From positions 1-36,915 of the forward strand of contig JAJYCW010000026.1 in NCBI GenBank assembly GCA_021777995.1: a stretch of 36,915 nucleotides of DNA, in the 5' to 3' direction. Positions 36,664-36,915 of the stretch are shown in pieces. The number at the start of each line of letters is the position of its first letter. Within the stretch, counting starts at the first letter, position 1. Position numbers and translations under genes: made by a program. The stretch comes from a bacterium. GTDB lineage: Bacteria > Armatimonadota > Chthonomonadetes > Chthonomonadales > Chthonomonadaceae. Below the pieces are notes generated by a model. That model was not told the DNA's origin. It searched no databases and saw only the letters and a list, made by a program, of their open reading frames with translations.

Positions 36664-36915
36664 CGTTTTCCACTTAAAAGCAACCTTGACATCTGCAAGT
36701 TGCTATGGCATACTTTTAGGGCTTGAGCGCAGATGAGATGGCAGAGTTGAAAAACGAAAGTCGTCCTTGCATTCATTCTCATTGCCATATTCCAGCATAG
36801 ATTGGGATGACCTATGGCAAGAACCTTTACAACGGAATAACGAATAGACATTGCAGGAAGTGTTTTGAGGGGGCACAGTATTCCGCTATCTTCCTTTCCG
36901 TCGATAGTGGGTGTT
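36664..36915. other. End of window, no gene seen
   Basis: About 250 bases after the terminator without a supported frame on either strand. A minus-strand frame of 83 codons (36600-36851) runs across the terminator hairpin and shows no protein character. Confidence 0.4.

Overview
The window looks like a contig from a free-living diderm bacterium of the Armatimonadota. The main clue is four prepilin-like proteins that begin with the class III cleavage and methylation segment ([17 protein letters not shown], then LFPVFA.AR), continue with a conserved Cys-x-N segment and a [TV]x.DYD motif, and end near an ADGH-type motif. This combination is typical of the expanded DUF1559-like pseudopilins of Armatimonadota and Planctomycetes. 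An LptD-like outer-membrane protein supports a Gram-negative envelope. The phylum call is inference from family signatures; no 16S gene, tRNA gene, CRISPR array, transposase or phage gene was seen.

Layout. 1-420 is the end of an unidentified gene; the first nine bases match the end of an Illumina adapter, so the left edge may be a raw contig end. 635-5111 (minus) holds a secreted metallophosphoesterase and, upstream of it, the tight group hisG-ruvA-lptD-like. yvcK (plus, 5226-6581) is divergent from hisG. 6764-12727 is an accessory region: a Cys-rich small protein, three prepilins, a haem c lipoprotein and two related 54-64 aa single-membrane-span proteins, each paired with a prepilin. Two long non-coding stretches here carry near-identical extended -10 promoters. 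13156-16306 is a coupled pair: a TPR membrane protein and a zinc-ribbon/M50 site-2 protease/TPR protein. 17051-20611 carries an ABC exporter half-transporter and a UbiD-family decarboxylase. 20635-23615 (minus) is a probable operon of an XRE-cupin regulator, an old-yellow-enzyme-like reductase and an MFS transporter, preceded by two copies of a 183 bp direct repeat. 24332-27298 (minus) holds LemA and a PabB-PabC fusion. 27508-33266 (plus) holds a large secreted GH38-like glycosidase, a BCP-type peroxiredoxin and a CrtI-type carotenoid desaturase/isomerase. The window ends with a secreted TPR protein, a fourth prepilin (minus) and a tandem AsnC/AhbAB-like protein followed by a clear intrinsic terminator.

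How the genes fit together. Most of the window is core metabolism (histidine, folate, quinone or aromatic decarboxylation, carotenoids, recombination) and envelope building (LptD-like, YvcK, LemA, ABC exporter). The most distinctive part is the prepilin/small-membrane-protein module at 9.4-12.8 kb, with its duplicated promoter and mirrored gene order. Non-ATG starts (TTG, GTG) are frequent, and several genes read best from a start well downstream of the longest open frame because a promoter or Shine-Dalgarno site lies inside the extension.
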